From Thermogemmatispora carboxidivorans (lineage in GTDB: Bacteria > Chloroflexota > Ktedonobacteria > Ktedonobacterales > Ktedonobacteraceae): a stretch of 64,000 nucleotides of DNA. Positions 26,301 to 33,949 of this stretch are shown here, piece after piece; positions within the stretch are counted from its first letter, which is position 1, and the number at the start of each line of letters is the position of its first letter. The translations under genes and the position numbers were made by a program. The stretch lies in NCBI RefSeq assembly GCF_000702505.1, contig NZ_JNIM01000001.1, positions 1,364,001 to 1,428,000 of the forward strand. The letters are read 5' to 3'. Under the pieces are notes generated by a model. It had not been told where the DNA came from. It searched no databases and saw nothing but the letters and a program-made list of their open reading frames with translations.

Positions 26301-26555
26301 GTCCCCGTCGCCGCTCTGCGCCTGCGGCGCACGCTCAACCGCCTGGCCTGGGGCGGCAGAAAGCGCAATAGCGTCATTATCTTTGATCGACGTCTGATCT
26401 CGAAGGAGTATGGACAGCTGATTCTGCACTCGCTGCCACGTTGCTCGCAGCGTCAGGACAGCGTGGCCCAGATGTCCGAAGCTGTTTTGGACTGGCTGAC
26501 CTCTGATGGCCTTGGGGGTCAGCCGCGGCCCGACCTCGACGCCGAGCGAACTTGA
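23346..26555 (+). CDS. DnaQ-type exonuclease fused to a degenerate DinG-like helicase
   Basis: 1069 aa. Residues ~5-180 are a DEDD 3'-5' exonuclease: VALDLETTGL (D..E), VGHSIPFDVSFL (second Asp), HRAMADTLLAM (H and D). The rest aligns with DinG/XPD helicases. Four cysteines with iron-sulphur spacing are kept (C391, C447, C467, C475, in YLCLHRWF, RICSG and RCAYRRKGYC). The helicase core, however, looks inactive. Where Walker A (GTGTGKS) should be, residues 313-320 read ETTLGSDD. The DEAH box is DADL (518-521), and the C-terminal motif with Q..GR..R is replaced by RTLNRLAWGGR. The C-terminal GGFWEGVEE segment remains. It may keep exonuclease and DNA-binding roles without unwinding (inference). 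ATG after GGAGAGAAAG. Confidence 0.85.
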   Translation: MGKKPPIRVALDLETTGLHVEQDAILEVAAIKFQGTTILDRLETLVAPGRSIPYRVQRLTGITPRQLIGVPSFEAIARKLQQFVGSFPIVGHSIPFDVSFLRRQGLAYHNQLIDTFELASVLLPSLPSYSLGYVARFLGVPSSPDRHRAMADTLLAMHVFLALYERLQAIDLAALEELAHLDAPPDWPLLTFFRQELRERQREQGLQRGSIWGNLGQHFATQLGMDPRVLSFAVARAGPPLPALAPETVPLPDGHPRSQAQALTFFSPEAVPDLQILLEARRSECERQHLNNYAALQYQLQETFARCGTALVETTLGSDDYGPLLLTALEWLKNASKQTEAASRPLPRLLIVCASTQAAYRIRDSLLPRLQEQLGARFSVAYLAERDGYLCLHRWFGAAQVRVGGGPRSEEARAFAKFTLWAQETLTGERGELTLLPYEVASWERICSGSERLVASDERLGSIYERCAYRRKGYCFYQRAEERVRAAQIVVTTHAGLFDDLSSSHSLLSEIPYRLILDADLLEEEWARRSGVELSHGRLLTLLQTLGIELPNGRYQGLLALAAPALREEVAPSVATPLKLASSSMVTRTELDTRLLSWFQALRQATGAASHFFLALTHLLDEALHAPAANQSSRHERGRSQGTRNQGQTARFAERLDQALRLQRSLLNLESWDEAAHAWRQLSQRLQAVIELSQEAERLLLMGNRSRARQERPGLLSDALAAEFAMSAQRLRVLKEQGDQAFALTEGEMVYWLRVPPAPGHPQPRGLESAPAAPLVEQPLEHAPAIYGQPIQVAPMLKRLLFLPQRATILAGVALAVAGDFSFVRGRLALEMEHCPAYSLEGDRCAQTLLYIPNDVPEPNMPQYQRRLDEAILQMAEALEGQILVLFTSHAALRNSYSFIKATLETRDILLLGHGIDGSPRQLWQIFAEQPRVMLFGAGGFWEGVEELPTLPSCLFITRLPMPALNDPPLAARAEQYADQLHQMTVPVAALRLRRTLNRLAWGGRKRNSVIIFDRRLISKEYGQLILHSLPRCSQRQDSVAQMSEAVLDWLTSDGLGGQPRPDLDAERT

Positions 26556-26635
26556 CCCGCGTCTGCGCCCTATGGTATCGTACTGGCATTGAAGAATAGA
26601 CGGTAGCGAGCAGCGAACAAGTCGAGAGTGGCATA

Positions 26636-27808
26636 GTGATGATGAGTGCGGACACGCGGGAGAAGCCAAGAGCGCTGGTGCTCTCACATGGGACGATCTC
26701 TCTACCTGCTTTTTTGCCCGATGCGACGCAGGCAGTGGTGCGGGCGGTTGACAGTCTTGACCTGGAGCAGTGTGGGGTCCAGGCGCTCGTCATGAATACC
26801 TTCCATTTGATGCAGCGCCCTGGCTCCTCGGCAGTGGAGGCCATTGGTGGGCTACATGCGCTGAGTGGTTGGCGGCGTCCGATCGTGACCGATTCGGGTG
26901 GCTTCCAGGCCTATTCATTGATTCGCCAGAATGCTCGCTATGGCCACTTGACAGAGAAGGGGCTGGCCTTTCAGCCGGAAGGGGCGACACGGCGCTTCTT
27001 GCTCACGCCTGAGAAGAGTATCCAGTTGCAGTTGAGCAGTTACGCCAGCGATGTGGTGGTCTGTCTGGACGACTGTACCCACGCTGACGAGCCGCCTTCG
27101 CGGCAGCGCGAGTCTGTTGAGCGGACGATTGCCTGGGCGCGGCGTGGCAAGGCCGAGTTTGTGCGCCTGGTCGAGCAGAAGAAGCTGCCGCCCGAGCGGC
27201 GTCCGCTGCTGTTTGCCGTCGTGCAGGGCGGCGGCGATTTCGCGCTGCGTCGTGCCTGTGCGGAGGCCCTGCTGGAGATGGGCTTTGATGGCTTTGGTTT
27301 CGGTGGCTGGCCGCTGGACAGCGAGGGTCAGCTGCTGAGCGAAATCGTGGCCTGGACGCGCGAGCTGATTCCGGCAACCTTTCCGCTGCATGGCCTGGGG
27401 ATCGGCCACCCTCTCAATGTGGTGGCCTGTGCCCGCATGGGGTACGATCTCTTCGACAGCGCTATGCCAACGCGTGACGCCCGCCATGCGCGCTTGTACT
27501 CCTTTACGGAGGACCCGACCACGAGTCGTCTTGACCCCGATGGAGCCTGGTTTACTTATGTCTACCTCAGCGATGAGCGCCTGCGACGCGAGCGGCGACC
27601 GGTCTCTACTTTCTGTGACTGTCTCTGCTGTTCGCGCTACAGTCTGGCCTATCTGCATCACCTCTTTAAGGTCAACGATGCCCTCTTTCTGCGCCTGGCG
27701 ACCATTCATAACCTGCGCTTTATGATGCAGCTGATGCAGCGCCTGGAAATGCTGTTGCATGGTGAGCGAGAGCAGCGAGAGCAGCAAGCGGCTCAGACAG
27801 CTGGTTGA
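26636..27808 (+). CDS. Tgt-like tRNA-guanine transglycosylase, divergent
   Basis: 390 aa; GTG 26636, ATG 26639 or ATG 26642 may be the start. The TIM-barrel base-exchange enzyme family is clear. The proton-handling Asp is D86 in VTDSGGFQAYS and the nucleophile is D274 in DLFDSAMPTR. The zinc site is C327, C329, C332 (CDCLCC) and H358 in TIHN, of bacterial type. The base-recognition loop is unusual: bacterial enzymes read GGLAVGE, here GGWPLDSE (223-230), closer to the VPL of archaeal TgtA. LGIGHP also recalls the archaeal GAGHP. Standard Tgt puts preQ1 at position 34 of tRNAs; this one may use another base or target. Its end overlaps the next gene by 50 bases, so the two are coupled. Confidence 0.8.
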   Translation: MMMSADTREKPRALVLSHGTISLPAFLPDATQAVVRAVDSLDLEQCGVQALVMNTFHLMQRPGSSAVEAIGGLHALSGWRRPIVTDSGGFQAYSLIRQNARYGHLTEKGLAFQPEGATRRFLLTPEKSIQLQLSSYASDVVVCLDDCTHADEPPSRQRESVERTIAWARRGKAEFVRLVEQKKLPPERRPLLFAVVQGGGDFALRRACAEALLEMGFDGFGFGGWPLDSEGQLLSEIVAWTRELIPATFPLHGLGIGHPLNVVACARMGYDLFDSAMPTRDARHARLYSFTEDPTTSRLDPDGAWFTYVYLSDERLRRERRPVSTFCDCLCCSRYSLAYLHHLFKVNDALFLRLATIHNLRFMMQLMQRLEMLLHGEREQREQQAAQTAG

Positions 27809-28610
27809 AGCGGTGCGGGCGAGCCGCAAGTACCGCTCACTGTATAGGGGCACGATCGCCGCTATTGGTGCTCGGGAGCTCGCTCGTTCTGCTGACCTCG
27901 AGGAGGCGATCAAGGCCACCAAGCGCCGGCTGCATCAGATTGCCGGCATGTATCTGGCGGGCACAGCTCCCTATGAGCGCTGGCTGGAAGAGCTACGCCA
28001 GGCTCGGGCGAGCGGCGATGAGGAACGGCTACGTGCCGTCTGCCGTCGGGCGATGGCCTGGCATGCCTCGACCCGTGAACGGCTCAATCTGCTCCCCACT
28101 TTTTACGAGCGCTTACTGGCCGATCTACCGCCTGTAAGGCGGGTGCTCGATGTAGCCTGTGGCTTCCATCCCTTAGCCCTGCCCTGGATGCCTTGCTTTC
28201 GAGCCAGTGGGAGCGCCTGCTACTACTATGCCTGTGATATCTATGAGGATCTGGCGGCCTTTCTGCAAGCTGTTCTAGAGATCCTGGAGGTTCCTGGTGA
28301 GGCCGCGGTCTGCGACATTGTGCAGACGCCGCCGGACCTGACAGTCGATCTCGCCTTTGTCTTGAAAGTTCTGCCGTGTCTGGAGCATATTGAGTCAGAG
28401 GCCGGCTTGCAGCTCCTGCGGGCTATTCGTGCGCGCTACCTGCTGGTCTCCTTTCCTGGGCAGAGCCTGGGTGGTGGAAAACGGGGGATGGCGGCCTACT
28501 ATGAAGCGCGCTTTCGCGCTCTGGTTGCTGATTGTGGCTGGCGGCTCGAACGCTTCGCTTTCCCGGGGGAGCTGGTTTTTCGTATCGAGAAAGAGGAAAG
28601 CCGGTCCTAA
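27759..28610 (+). CDS. 16S rRNA (guanine1405-N7)-methyltransferase family protein (Rmt/FmrO-like)
   Basis: 283 aa. The sequence runs parallel to RmtB/ArmA/FmrO enzymes: SRKYRSLYRGTI at the N-terminus, WHASTRERL (H102-R107), the SAM-binding loop VLDVACGFHPLALPWM (D131 onward), ACDIYEDL, DLAFVLKVLPCLEHIE and the signature SLGGGKRGM (236-244) before the last helix. Known members methylate N7 of G1405 in the 30S decoding site and give high resistance to kanamycin/gentamicin-type aminoglycosides. They are known from antibiotic-producing actinomycetes and from resistance plasmids. No mobile element flanks this copy and its composition matches the neighbours, so it looks native. It starts inside the Tgt-like gene (50-base overlap), suggesting one operon for RNA modification. 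Confidence 0.85.
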   Translation: MVSESSESSKRLRQLVEAVRASRKYRSLYRGTIAAIGARELARSADLEEAIKATKRRLHQIAGMYLAGTAPYERWLEELRQARASGDEERLRAVCRRAMAWHASTRERLNLLPTFYERLLADLPPVRRVLDVACGFHPLALPWMPCFRASGSACYYYACDIYEDLAAFLQAVLEILEVPGEAAVCDIVQTPPDLTVDLAFVLKVLPCLEHIESEAGLQLLRAIRARYLLVSFPGQSLGGGKRGMAAYYEARFRALVADCGWRLERFAFPGELVFRIEKEESRS

Positions 28611-28679
28611 CCTTGTTGGCCTTGGCGAGCAAGAGGGCAGTGGGCCGGCGATCTTCACTGGTAGAGGAGCTTATTCCGC

Positions 28680-30851
28680 ATGGTCACATCTTCTACTGAT
28701 GAGAAGAAAGAGGGGACGCAGGTGCCCGGGCGTCTCGTCTACGGCGCTTGCCCCCATGACTGTCCCGATGGATGCGCTTTAGAGACCGTGGTTGACGAGC
28801 AAGGGAGGGCGGTCAGTCTGCGCGGGCGGGCTGATCACCCCATTACTCGTGGCTGGCTCTGTGCCAAGGTCAATCGCTATCTGGAGCGTGTCTATCACCC
28901 CGAGCGCCTGCTGTATCCCCAACGTCGTCGGGGAGCCAAAGGGAGTGGCTCCTTCACGCGCATCAGCTGGGAGGAGGCTTTTGCTGAGATCAGTGAGCGC
29001 TGGCGGCGCATTATCGCCGAGCATGGAGCCCAGTGCATCTTACCGTACAGCTACGCGGGCACGCTGGGATTAGTCAATGGGGCAGTGACCGACTCGCGCT
29101 TCTGGAATCGTCTCGGAGCCTCGCGACTCAAGCGCGCCATCTGCGGATATGCTGCCGAGGAGGCGGTACGCCTCACCATTGGCTGGCGTCTGGCTCCTTC
29201 CCCAGAGATGTTGCTGCAGAGTCGACTGATTGTGATCTGGGGCAGCAATCCGGCAAGTACGGCCCCGCACATCATGCCTTTCCTGCGGCAGGCACAGCGC
29301 CAGGGGGCGCGAGTCATCGTCATCGACCCGGTGCGCACTCTGACGGCCCGTTCTGCCGATTGGCATATCCAGCCCTATCCTGGAACCGATGCGGCCCTGG
29401 CCCTGGCTATGATGCATGTCATTGTCACCCGCGGCCTGCACGACCAGGCCTGGATCGATGCTCATACCCTTGGCTGGGAGCAGCTGCGTGAGCGCATCAT
29501 GCGTTATCCACCTGAGCGCGCGACGGCGATCACCGGTCTGCCGGTCGAAACCATCACGGAGCTGGCCGTCACCTATGCCACTACTACCCCAGCTATGTTA
29601 CGTGTGACCGATGGCATCAATCGCCATACGAATGGTGGGCAGACTGTCCGTACACTGCTCTGTCTGCCGGCCTTGACCGGTCAATATGGGCTGGCTGGTG
29701 GAGGGGTCATGTATAGTACCAGCGACTGGCTGCGGTGGGACGCTGAGGCGGTCAAACACGAGCATGACCCGGCCTGTCCACCAGCGCCGCGCACCCTCAA
29801 CATGAATCGTCTGGGGGCCTTGCTGACCGGCGAAGCCGATCCGCCCATCTATGCCCTCTATGTCTATAACGCCAATCCGGTGGCCTCCTCTCCCAACGCT
29901 GGCAAAATCGTCGAAGGCCTCCAGCGCGACGACCTCTTTGTCGTAGTCCACGACTTGTTTGAAACTGATACAGCGCGCTACGCTGATATCTTGCTGCCGG
30001 CGACCAGCCAGCTTGAGCAGACCGATCTCCATAAGGCTTATGGCCATCTTGCGCTGCAATACAACGCTCAGGCCATTGCCCCACTGGGAGAGGCGCGCAG
30101 CAACTGGGATGTCATGCGCGGACTGGCGCAGGCATTGGGCTTCACCGAACCCTGGCTGCAAGAAGATGCCGAAGCCGTCATCCGGGGAGTGCTGCAGGCC
30201 ACAGCGGCACACTCGCCGTTCCTGAAGGACATCACCCTGGAGCGCCTGCAGCGCGAAGGGTGGGTGGCGCTGGCCATCCCGGAAGCGCAACGCCTGCCTT
30301 TCGCCGATGGACGCTTTGGCACCCCTTCCGGCAAAGTTGAGTTTTACTCGCAGCAAGCGGCAGAGCTAGGTTATGATCCCTTACCCGACTGGGTCCCCGA
30401 GGGCGAAGCATCCGCTGGCTTTGGAGCCAACGGGCAGCGCGAGCGCCTCGTGCTGGTCTCGCCGGGCGCGCATCACTTCATCAGCTCCAGCTTTGGCAAT
30501 GTAGCAGCCTTGCGTCGTAAAGAAGGGCGTCCCAGCGTTCGTCTCCATCCTGACGAGGCTCGGGCGCGCGGCATTCGGGATGGTCAGCTCGTGCGTCTCT
30601 CGAACGAACTGGGAAGCTGCCTGGTCTTTGCCGAAGTAAGCGATGAGGTACGTCCAGGTGTGTTGGCGGCCTGCTCCGTCTGGTGGCCGCGCTTCAGTCC
30701 CGATGGACGCAATATCAACTGGCTGACCTCCGATCGCCTGGCGGACTTCAACGGTGGCAGTACCTTTCACACCACACTGGTCACCATCGAGCCTGTCGCC
30801 GAAGTGCCACAGTCGTCCTTTGGCCAGTCGCAGGAGGTTGCCAGGAACTAG
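28680..30851 (+). CDS. Molybdopterin-dependent oxidoreductase, DMSO reductase superfamily
   Basis: 723 aa. The N-terminal [4Fe-4S] motif is CPHDCPDGC followed by WLCAK. The molybdopterin domains show SWEEAFAEISERW, GSNPASTAPHI, VIVIDPVRT and DLFETDTARYADILLPATS, and the C-terminal dinucleotide-binding domain starts LVLVSPGAHHFISSSFGN. It resembles the short, single-subunit anaerobic dehydrogenases of unknown substrate. No twin-arginine signal is visible, so it is likely cytoplasmic. No electron-transfer subunit or cofactor gene is adjacent; the downstream neighbour is convergent. The metal ligand near RAICGYAAEEAV could not be assigned by eye. Confidence 0.87.
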   Translation: MVTSSTDEKKEGTQVPGRLVYGACPHDCPDGCALETVVDEQGRAVSLRGRADHPITRGWLCAKVNRYLERVYHPERLLYPQRRRGAKGSGSFTRISWEEAFAEISERWRRIIAEHGAQCILPYSYAGTLGLVNGAVTDSRFWNRLGASRLKRAICGYAAEEAVRLTIGWRLAPSPEMLLQSRLIVIWGSNPASTAPHIMPFLRQAQRQGARVIVIDPVRTLTARSADWHIQPYPGTDAALALAMMHVIVTRGLHDQAWIDAHTLGWEQLRERIMRYPPERATAITGLPVETITELAVTYATTTPAMLRVTDGINRHTNGGQTVRTLLCLPALTGQYGLAGGGVMYSTSDWLRWDAEAVKHEHDPACPPAPRTLNMNRLGALLTGEADPPIYALYVYNANPVASSPNAGKIVEGLQRDDLFVVVHDLFETDTARYADILLPATSQLEQTDLHKAYGHLALQYNAQAIAPLGEARSNWDVMRGLAQALGFTEPWLQEDAEAVIRGVLQATAAHSPFLKDITLERLQREGWVALAIPEAQRLPFADGRFGTPSGKVEFYSQQAAELGYDPLPDWVPEGEASAGFGANGQRERLVLVSPGAHHFISSSFGNVAALRRKEGRPSVRLHPDEARARGIRDGQLVRLSNELGSCLVFAEVSDEVRPGVLAACSVWWPRFSPDGRNINWLTSDRLADFNGGSTFHTTLVTIEPVAEVPQSSFGQSQEVARN

Positions 30852-31657
30852 CTGGGGACAGGCGAAGAGCGGCGCTGATAGAAGATCTCGTAGAGCACCA
30901 GGGCCGTGGCAATCGCCAGGTTAAGCGAATCGCTGCGGCCCCTCATGGCAATGCTTACCGTGAGGTCACAGCTCGCCTGTTGAGCGGGAGAGAGACCTTC
31001 GCGCTCGCTCCCCATCAACAGGACCAGGGGAAGCGGATAGCGTAGGGAGCGATAGTCGGTCGCAGCGGCTCCGGAGGTACCGACCACGGTGCAGCCCGTT
31101 TGCTCCTTCCAGCGCCAGAACTCGGCTAAACTGGCGCGAATAAGCCTCTGAGAGAAGAGGGCGCCCATGCTGGCGCGGACAGCGTTAGGATCATGGGGGT
31201 CGGCGCAGTGATCGAGCAGCATCACTCCGCGAGCACCAGCCGCATCAGCGGTGCGCAGGATTGTCCCGATATTGCCCGGGTCCTGAGCGGCATGCAGCGC
31301 CACCCAGTAGTCGCCGGGAGCCGGTTGCAGCTCTTCCAAACGTTGCCAGCGTTGACGGACAACGGCGGCCAGACCCTGGGGACCCTCCTTTTGGGAGAGG
31401 CTGCTAAAAACTGTCTCGCTCACCTCCAGTATGGGGATACCTGCCCCCTGGGCCTGGGCCACAAGGGAACGGGCAAAGTCGCTACGCAGCAGAGAAGGCG
31501 CCACCACCAGCGTTTCAACGGGAGCCTCTGTCTGGAGCGCCTCCGCCACCAGGCGAATACCTTCGATGAAGAAGCGACCGCTGCGCTCGCGCTCATGGCG
31601 CTGGCGCAGGGTCCGGATCGCTTTAATACGTGGATTAGCGGGACTGGCAATCTGCAT
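30848..31657 (-). CDS. SpoU/TrmH-family RNA 2'-O-methyltransferase
   Basis: 269 aa from ATG 31657; an in-frame TTG at 31687 would add ten residues. An N-terminal substrate-binding domain (NPRIKAIRTLRQRHERERSG then FFIEGIRLVAEAL) is followed by the SPOUT knot: HAAQDPGNIGTILRTADAAG (motif 1), LLMGSEREGLSP (motif 2) and SDSLNLAIATALVLYE (motif 3). This is the RlmB/TsnR group, which methylates ribose 2'-OH in rRNA or tRNA. The exact target is unknown. Its stop overlaps that of the molybdopterin enzyme gene (convergent). Confidence 0.92.
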   Translation of the reverse strand: MQIASPANPRIKAIRTLRQRHERERSGRFFIEGIRLVAEALQTEAPVETLVVAPSLLRSDFARSLVAQAQGAGIPILEVSETVFSSLSQKEGPQGLAAVVRQRWQRLEELQPAPGDYWVALHAAQDPGNIGTILRTADAAGARGVMLLDHCADPHDPNAVRASMGALFSQRLIRASLAEFWRWKEQTGCTVVGTSGAAATDYRSLRYPLPLVLLMGSEREGLSPAQQASCDLTVSIAMRGRSDSLNLAIATALVLYEIFYQRRSSPVPS

Positions 31658-31891
31658 AAACCGGGTCTCTACCACAGGATAAAGCAAAGGCGGCTCTTGC
31701 CTCTTCCAACGACGAATGTTGTTGTCAGGCTGGCCCCGCTTATCATACCGTCTCTCCTCCAGAAAGGCAAGCCGCTCCAGCCAGTCCTCTCTCGATTGGC
31801 CAGAGAAGCCATTGCCGGCAGCGATGGCGGCTGCAGATGGCCTCTGGAGGGAGCTGAAGCCCGTATTTGTAAGAAGCTGCTGAGACTGTGC

Positions 31892-31897
31892 TATAAT
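31892..31897 (+). promoter_or_regulatory. Promoter -10 box upstream of the GAF sensor kinase
   Basis: TATAAT, exact consensus, 35 bases before ATG 31933; the -35 region (TTGTAA at 31867-31872, 19-bp spacer) is weak. Confidence 0.45.
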
Positions 31898-31932
31898 GAG
31901 CTTGACTCGCGGGTCTCATCTCGTCTTCAGGC

Positions 31933-33942
31933 ATGAAGAGGGGAATGCATCGTGTGAAACAGCGATCAACCAGGCAGCAGGAGAGCAGCCTAGAGCGACA
32001 GCAGCGGGAGCTGCTCCGCCACATCATAGATATCGGTGCCTCATTACGCCTGGGAATGGATACTGATACGTTGCTACAGCGCGTATCGGAAGCTGCCTGC
32101 AAGGCGCTCCGTTTTCGCTATTCGGCGCTCTATCTCAACAACGGGGCCGGTTTTTTTGAGGCGAGGGCCTCGGCGGGCCTCTCGCCGGAGCAGCATCGCT
32201 ACCTGATCGAGCACCCCCTGCCCGAGGAGGCGGTCAAGAAGCTGATCTGCGAGCGCTACCGCATCGGCAACTCCTACTTTGTGCCCAAAGGCGACCCCAT
32301 TTGGCGCGACGCAACCCTCGCCAGCTTCTTCATCATTGTCGATGATCGCGTCGAGGCTGTACCTCTGGACTCCACCCCGCTAGGCGAGCCAGATCTTGGC
32401 CCCGAATGGCAAGTTGAGGATCTGCTCATCGTGCCTCTGCGCGGCGCCGATAACTCTCTTCTTGGCTTCCTGACGCCCGATTCTCCTCTCAACGGCCTGC
32501 GCCCAACTCTGGAGATTCTGGAGCTGTTTGAATTGTTTGCCAACCAGGCGGCAATTGTTATTGAAGGCACGCGGCTTTACGAAGAGCTGAAGCGGCATAG
32601 CGAGGAGCGGGCAGCCCTGGTCAAGATCGGGAGAGCGCTCTCGGCCCCTGAAGACCCGGGGGACCTGCAGAGCATCTACCAGGCCATTTATGACCAGGTA
32701 GCGCCCATGATGCCGGTCGATGCCTTTTATATCGCCCGCTATGTCCGCGATGTCGAGGGCGAGAAGCTGGTAATGGAGTTCTTAATCGACGACGGGATCA
32801 GGTATCCTGCGGTCGAGTTCGGCCTCATTCTGCCGCAGACGCATGATATTCTCTTTCATGAGCCAGTTGGCCGACTCATAACGACCAGTCGAGAATTTCT
32901 TGAATTTGCGGGTCTGGCAGCGAGCGACGAGGGGTCGAATCTCCTTGGGAGCAACCGACCGGCGGAATCGATTCTCTTTGTCCCACTGCGCTATGGAGAA
33001 AAAGTGCTAGGGCTGCTCTCCGTACAGTCCTATCGTCCCCATGCCTACACCCAGAGGCATCTAGAGCTTCTGAAAGAGATTGGCATTCAGGCAGCCATAG
33101 CTATGAATAACGCGCAGCTCTATACAGAATTGCGTGAAGCTCTCAAGCAGGCGCAAGAATCTGAGCGCCTGAAGAATCACTTCCTGATGACCGCCTCGCA
33201 CGAGCTGCGCACGCCGCTGACGGCCATTCAGGGCTATCTAGAGCTGCTGGGAGATTTTGGGGAATCGCTCGATGAAGAGGCCAAGGCCCGTTTCATCAAC
33301 AACGCGCGTCGGGCCTGTGAGGAGCTAGTCTTGCTGCTTGGCAATGTCATGGATGCCAGCCGCATTGACCAGGACCGTGTCATGCTCAAAATGGAGCCGG
33401 TGCAGATTATTCGTCCTGTCATGCTTATCCTGGAGATTCTGGAGCCGATCCTGGTGCGTGAGGAGAGAAGCATGACCATTGAGGTACCCGAGGATCTGCA
33501 GGTATGGGCAGATGATCTGCGGCTGCGTCAAATTCTCCTCAACATCGTTGGCAATGCGCTCAAATACACCCCAGTGGGGTCGCCCGTCGCCATCTCGGCG
33601 CGACCTCTGAGCTGGGAAGAACTCTGTTGTCTCCCCTCTTTGGCGGGGCAGCACTGCCCGGCCAGGCCGCCGTCGGGCGCTTTTGCGCTGATTGCGGTGC
33701 GTGACTGGGGGCCGGGAATCTCGCGAGCAGATCAGGCGCGCCTCTTTACCAGGTTTATGCGCCTACCCAACGCTCTCAACAGTATGCAGCGCGGTGCAGG
33801 GTTAGGGCTATATCTCTGTCGTCAGCTGACCGAGGCGATGGGAGGCTCAATCTGGATGGAGAGCGAGGGAATCGCCGGCGAAGGCTCGACCTTCTACATC
33901 GCGCTGCCGCTCTATTCTGAGGAACAGTGTAACAAGGAGTGA
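31933..33942 (+). CDS. Soluble sensor histidine kinase with two GAF domains
   Basis: 669 aa; ATG 31945 and GTG 31951 are also possible starts. A GAF domain covers residues ~30-215 (RVSEAACKALRFRYSALYLN ... EWQVEDLLIVPLRG ... ELFANQAAIVIEGTRLYEEL). A second covers ~225-400 (SILFVPLRYGEKVLGLLSVQ ... IGIQAAIAMNNAQLYTEL). HisKA follows with FLMTASHELRTPLTAIQGYL, then HATPase_c with ILLNIVGNALKYTPVG, DWGPGIS and GAGLGLYLCRQL. There are no membrane segments, so it should sense a cytoplasmic signal or small ligand. The stop is followed eight bases later by a PHP gene, and AAGGAG inside its end serves that gene, so the two are co-transcribed. No response regulator is adjacent. Confidence 0.92.
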   Translation: MKRGMHRVKQRSTRQQESSLERQQRELLRHIIDIGASLRLGMDTDTLLQRVSEAACKALRFRYSALYLNNGAGFFEARASAGLSPEQHRYLIEHPLPEEAVKKLICERYRIGNSYFVPKGDPIWRDATLASFFIIVDDRVEAVPLDSTPLGEPDLGPEWQVEDLLIVPLRGADNSLLGFLTPDSPLNGLRPTLEILELFELFANQAAIVIEGTRLYEELKRHSEERAALVKIGRALSAPEDPGDLQSIYQAIYDQVAPMMPVDAFYIARYVRDVEGEKLVMEFLIDDGIRYPAVEFGLILPQTHDILFHEPVGRLITTSREFLEFAGLAASDEGSNLLGSNRPAESILFVPLRYGEKVLGLLSVQSYRPHAYTQRHLELLKEIGIQAAIAMNNAQLYTELREALKQAQESERLKNHFLMTASHELRTPLTAIQGYLELLGDFGESLDEEAKARFINNARRACEELVLLLGNVMDASRIDQDRVMLKMEPVQIIRPVMLILEILEPILVREERSMTIEVPEDLQVWADDLRLRQILLNIVGNALKYTPVGSPVAISARPLSWEELCCLPSLAGQHCPARPPSGAFALIAVRDWGPGISRADQARLFTRFMRLPNALNSMQRGAGLGLYLCRQLTEAMGGSIWMESEGIAGEGSTFYIALPLYSEEQCNKE

Positions 33943-33949
33943 GTTGTAG

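Noticed and set aside
26915..27922. Minus-strand open frame (335 codons) across the Tgt-like gene
   Set aside because: It is antisense to a gene with clear family motifs, and its own translation has no recognisable domain.
29598..30356. Minus-strand open frame (252 codons) inside the molybdopterin enzyme gene
   Set aside because: Antisense shadow; the plus strand carries an unbroken 723-codon gene with iron-sulphur and molybdopterin motifs.
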